DNA of 64,000 nt, from positions 1-64,000 of the forward strand of contig JAPYMA010000630.1 of NCBI GenBank assembly GCA_035041965.1. The letters run 5' to 3'. Position numbers and translations under genes: made by a program. Under the pieces are notes generated by a model that did not search any database, had not been told where the DNA came from, and saw only the letters and a program-made list of their open reading frames with translations. Position 1 is the stretch's first letter. Every line of letters starts with the position of its first letter. Positions 59,634 to 64,000 of the stretch are shown here, piece by piece. This DNA comes from Anisakis pegreffii. Its lineage: Eukaryota; Nematoda; Chromadorea; Rhabditida; Anisakidae.

Positions 59634-61035
59634 CACATGGGAAACACTCTGAAATGAGTGAGTGAAACACGATCGTATGGAAACTATTACAGATGGTGAA
59701 TTCGATGGATAACGCGATGTACTCTTCGAATCATCGTTTTCATAATTCGCCCTCAGAAAACGATAACAAAAGGCTTCACTTTACTGGATAGTTGAGAAAG
59801 CCACTCCAAAATTCAGCTGTTATACGGAATGAACTATTTTCACCCTTCTGGAAAAAGATCTCGGCTACGGAAACCTGGTGAATAGAAGCTTGGTTGGAGT
59901 TGAAGTTGTGGTTATTCGGGCGAAGAAAAAACTCCGTTGTTCATGTAAACATGTCGATACTTTGTGGAAATTTTGACTACAGATTCGATACTCAAATTTT
60001 GAGTCTCGAATCTGTGGTCAAAATATTGATTGTGAAAGAGAAACGTCCGTTGAAAAATGCCTTGTACTGTGCTTATGACTGCTCATTATCCTCTTTATCT
60101 GTCGACTTTATGCTATATGATTAGCATTCTGAACTATCATCCAATACTGCATTTGTAATCAATTAATTTCATTACCATTGTTCCCTCGTGTGCATATTTT
60201 ATTGTGAAACTTTATTGCTGTGAAAAATTTCTTCTCATCATTATCAGCATGAATAAGCGACTTTTCCAAATATGCAGTGTTTCAATGAGTTTTGATTTTT
60301 CAATTACAATTTTTTTTCGGTTTTCCTCCATCTGCACAGCCACACAGATTGCTGGCATTTTCCTTACGCACCTCACTGACTATTGAAATTTACTTGGTAG
60401 AAGGGCAGTTTTCATTTTACGAACAAAATATACAAAATTACCTCAAAGATTCATATCAAAACGGCTCAAAAAGTGAAAAAAACACGTCGGGAACGTCACA
60501 GGAGGGGTTGGTCCGTTACATAGCACATTGCGAACACAGAAAGACCGAGATCGTTTCGATATACAGAAAAATTTAAAAAATATAGGGCTGCAACAGTTTT
60601 GTACGAATTCACAGCACAATATTTAATGTCAAAATTAATGGTCTCAGCACGATTCTTGTTATACTGTGACTAGCTGTAAATGCATTTGGCAACGTAGCAA
60701 GATTAGTAATTTATGAAAATCTGAAGATTTTTTAATTTTTTGATTTATTCATATAAATCCATCGTTTTTCATGTAATATTTTTCGTGAAAAACATGAAAA
60801 AGGACAGGTTTACATAAATAAAATAAATCATCGTTTCTGTTGCCATCAATGATGCTTCTTTAATATTTATTTCTTAGTTTTTAATTTAATTTTAGTAATG
60901 AATAGTTAAGTTGGAACTTGCTAGTCGCTTGAAATTCTATTATTATGGAGTTAACCACAAGATTTATCGTGAAAAACAGTTGGAAAGAATCGTGAGGTCA
61001 CTTTCAATGATAACGTCCAGAATTCAGTGTAAAAT
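59634..61035. other. Divergent promoter region between TIM50 and COM-1
   Basis: The two genes are transcribed away from each other across this 1.4 kb. It contains a 56-bp inverted repeat at 59968-60023 and AT-rich sequence. A 5' exon of the COM-1 homologue could lie here, because an acceptor-like TTGCAG sits at 61055-61060, but none was identified. Confidence 0.5.
59968..60023 (+). repeat. Inverted repeat with almost no loop
   Basis: Two arms of about 27 bases (TTTTGACTACAGATTCGATA... and its complement ...TCGAATCTGTGGTCAAAA) pair with about three non-identical positions, one of which would be a G-U wobble in RNA. The loop is only a base or two, so it is closer to a palindrome than to a standard microRNA precursor. 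Confidence 0.8.
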
Positions 61036-63176
61036 ATGATCAGCTTTTATGAATTGCAGGTGACCTCGTTTGAATGGATGATCTCAATGAAACCTCAGTG
61101 TTCTCATGATTCCAATTTGAAGTATTCGAGCCAACAACAACACTCCAGCAACAAAAGAAATTCAGATGCTCGGCGACAACAATCACTTTGGCCAATTGAA
61201 GCCACAGACAATTCTCCAAATCATTTTTCGCCTAATTCATCAAGCTGTCCCCTCGATTCCTCGATTAATTCCCTCGATGAAACTGTTGCGCTAAATTCGA
61301 AGTATGTTTCCACCGAGAGCCAATCTCCGTTATCTGTCAACGAAATCTACTCGCCAAAAATTTTCACAAATGGCTCATCACTTTTGAACAGTGATGAGGA
61401 TTCAATCCTCGACGAAACCGTCTACTTGGATCGTATTCTTGATAGCCCTAAGCGGCGGTCATCTTCAAGCCGAACCGATCTGCCAAGTGTCCTTATCACC
61501 CCTCCTCCTCATTCCGGTACTGCCGTCTCTAATCGCCGAAATTTCACTTCAACAACTAGCCACGATACCTCATCAGAGATTCTTAACGAAACCATTTCAC
61601 CACCCAAATTATTATCCGCTCAATTCCAAACCGATGAGGTCATCCCGTGTTCACCGACAGAATCGCAGATTATGTGCTATCGAAGTTTGTCAACTAATAA
61701 TAATTCTGCAACTCCTCAAAAATCATTCCCTCACAAAAGCAATAAAGGAGGAGTTGGTTTTTCAAGTCCTTGGAAACGAATTCATGTCAGGTCATCACGT
61801 TCTCTACAGTCAACCCAAAAAACAACCATATCTACCCCAGAGAACCGGCTCAAAATATCTCCTCGTGCAGCTCTCGATAACTGGGTACGACGTCGTCGGA
61901 AAACTCCTTCAAAGAAAAATGGTGTTGGGTGTTCGATCGGCTCGAGGTTGGCGGTGAGTAGCAAAAAAACGCGTCTGATCGGTATGGATGAAGCAGTCGA
62001 GATGGGTTTGGTACCAGCCGTCCCATCGGCAATTTCGCCGATTCATGATCGAACGGCGGAATGCGGTGGCACTACCTTACCATTTCAACTATCAGCTTGT
62101 TCGCAGCTTTCTCGCCTTCGGAATTTGTTGCACTCAGACAATTCCCCTAAAAGAACGCTCAGTGAGCTGATGCAAATTCGAACATCAACTCCTCTAAAAC
62201 ACGACCCTTTATCCACCCCTCCAAATCCCTCGAATTTCTCACCGCCACTCTCAAAAACTCCTCGTTCTGTTCTCAGTCCTCTGAATCTGAAATCCTCCGA
62301 AATGCTCTCATATTTCCCAGAAACCCCACCGCCTGCTGTCTCAACGGCTGCGTCGAATTCACGTTCCCATATGGGAAGCAACGATTCTACAGAATCAAGA
62401 GACATATTTGGAAATCTTGAGACCAAAGAATTTCATCCACTATTCGGCAATCTGAACGAAAGCCATCAGCCAGGTAATGCCAACTCAACACAACATTCAC
62501 GTGAAGCAGTCAAAATCATCGCATCACCGAAGTTCCTGAATGATTACGACGAGTTGAAAGTGCTCGATACGAAACATTTGAAGGTCGGTGCTGTGGTACG
62601 GAATAAGGAAGATCGTAAACTACTGCATGGCTATGAATGCAAATGCTGTGCGTCATACTACAACAGTCTTGGACTGAATACTCAGCAAAGAGTGGATCGT
62701 ATTGATCAGGTATCTATCTGTTTGATCACTTCATTTCACGAAACCAGTTTTCGCTGGATCAGTTCTGGCTTAGGTTTAGTTGAAATCGACAGCAGCTTTG
62801 ACTTAGCTCAAATACTGCATTCTTAGCTCACAAGTGAATTTTTTTAGCTTATATTATCAAACAGCCAGCTGCCTAGATTTCCGTGGAGAAATTGTTTGAA
62901 TTCGAACAAATCATTTTTCTGTTTTCCAAAAGCAATTCAACCATTTTCATATTTCAATAAACTATTGATTCAAATTGAACTTCATTTAAGGTGAGTCGTC
63001 ATCGAGCACTTGAAACACAACCGCCAACTCCGGAACACTACTGGGAGGTTGGCATGGCCGATCGCGCGGAACAACAACGTCGAGGACAAATTATGGAGAG
63101 TGACTCACCGTTCGCGTTGAACACACGCCATGCGCATTACAAACACGTTGTGAACACGAGGCGAAAACTATTTTAA
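61036..63176 (+). CDS. com-1: CtIP/Sae2 homologue (COM-1), DNA-end resection factor
   Basis: Exon 1 (61036-62709) and exon 2 (62991-63176) join in phase to 619 residues. The protein should promote MRN-dependent nuclease processing of double-strand breaks in mitosis and meiosis. Identification rests on the C-terminus: YECKCCASYY (Cys about 535 and 538 as the CxxC), the RHR motif (561-563) and PPTPEHYWEVG, where Thr about 571 matches the CDK-regulated Thr847 of human CtIP. The long middle is disordered, with many SP/TP sites and three DETV-like repeats. An intron splits the signature between CxxC and RHR, so neither exon shows it whole. TTGCAG precedes codon 9; translation may start at the Met codons about 15 or 18, or an upstream exon may supply the N-terminal coiled coil, which is not visible here. 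The exon 2 acceptor is TTTAAG. Confidence 0.9.
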
Positions 63177-64000
63177 TTTTTTGCTTCATTCCTTTTAAAC
63201 GTTACTTCAATCTATTTCGTTCTGTTTCCTTTACGTTTGTTCGAAAATTATTTCGACGTTTCGTCGGCGTATTTCGTTTGTTTCACTGTGATATTTTGCT
63301 TGATCATTGTCAATTGTTTACGGTTTGTGTGTTGTTTATCACTTGTTATTTATTGCATATTACCTGCTTGAATACTTTTTATGTTGTATACGGAAACTGC
63401 GAAAAGCTATCAATCGCCTCAAGACTGTTTACGTAAATATACTTGCTTCTTGAGGAAAAATCGACCGTCACAAATAATTTTCAACTCTACTTTCAGCAGA
63501 TTCTCTTTCCCAGCTTCTCATGTAATTCTCACTTTCGCCTGTTGTCCAGTAATCCGACTCTATCTTTTGGGAACAATTTTCCATGAAAGTAATGTTGCAA
63601 ATAGTTATGATGTGTATGTATATCATGAAAGATTCTTAATAAATAAAGATGAATAATAAAAATTTGTGTTGTGTTACATTGAGACATTCAACGAGGTGAA
63701 ATATCAAAGGGATCATACAAACGAATCATTTAATTTATAAATTATCGACGAAAATATTTTAAAAAATTATTATAAAAGGATCATAATTTGATTTATTACA
63801 GCAATGACTACGGAGTGAAGAAATCAAAGTTGCAAATCTATTCTTGTTGTTGTAGTGTTCATGATTATGTTATTTAAGGTTCTTCAGATTCTGATAGGTC
63901 TATGATTATATGTGATTATCATGGCGATATCGATAAGATGTTAGGTCCATTATTTGGTACATAATAATAGTAACGTTAATTCAGAAACACAGTGCCATGC
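63177..64000. other. 3' flank of COM-1 and window edge
   Basis: An AATAAA-containing AT-rich stretch lies near 63640 and could serve as a polyadenylation signal. No further gene was seen. Confidence 0.45.

Overview
The window reads as nuclear DNA of a nematode. The basis is AT-rich sequence, many short exons, introns ending in TTTCAG or similar, first exons that follow a splice-acceptor-like site a few bases before the ATG (as expected for spliced-leader trans-splicing), and genes whose closest recognisable relatives are animal (TIM50/SCPL-4, CtIP/COM-1, glutaminyl cyclase, klotho-type GH1). The species cannot be named from the sequence. No prokaryotic or viral features were seen. All gene models were assembled by hand from translated exons, splice signals and phase matching, without transcripts or searches.

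Layout, left to right. 0.5-1.2 kb: a degenerate repeat cluster. 1.87-7.61 kb (-): an 11-exon family 1 glycosidase with both catalytic glutamates. 9.0-9.7 kb (-): a small eight-cysteine secreted or membrane-anchored protein. 14.1-15.9 kb (+): a small secreted protein with two possible last exons; its first intron holds a fold-back element. 17.2-18.0 kb (+): a three-exon peptide precursor with four basic cleavage sites. 19.4-21.4 kb (-): a TKL-type kinase-like gene that has lost both catalytic aspartates. 23.8-24.3 kb (+): a small secreted protein. 24.3-36.2 kb: largely empty, with one fold-back element and low-complexity tracts. 36.3-37.9 kb (-): the 3' part of an unrecognised gene and a possible small gene. 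39.2-43.6 kb (+): a seven-helix peptide-type GPCR. 44.6-45.2 kb: a tRNA-derived composite repeat flanked by a 12-bp direct repeat. 45.9-48.8 kb (-): glutaminyl-peptide cyclotransferase. 53.2-55.0 kb (-): a possible small gene. 56.5-59.6 kb (-): TIM50. 61.0-63.2 kb (+): the COM-1/CtIP/Sae2 homologue.

Functional links are modest. A peptide precursor, a peptide-type GPCR and a glutaminyl cyclase (which makes N-terminal pyroglutamate on secreted peptides) lie within 32 kb, and one predicted peptide begins with Gln after a tetrabasic site. That is suggestive only. TIM50 and COM-1 are housekeeping genes (mitochondrial import, DNA double-strand-break resection). Mobile and repeat DNA is conspicuous: four copies of a roughly 0.5-0.6 kb fold-back element, a dispersed repeat with copies at 0.5-1.2 kb and 20.2 kb, and the tRNA-derived composite.
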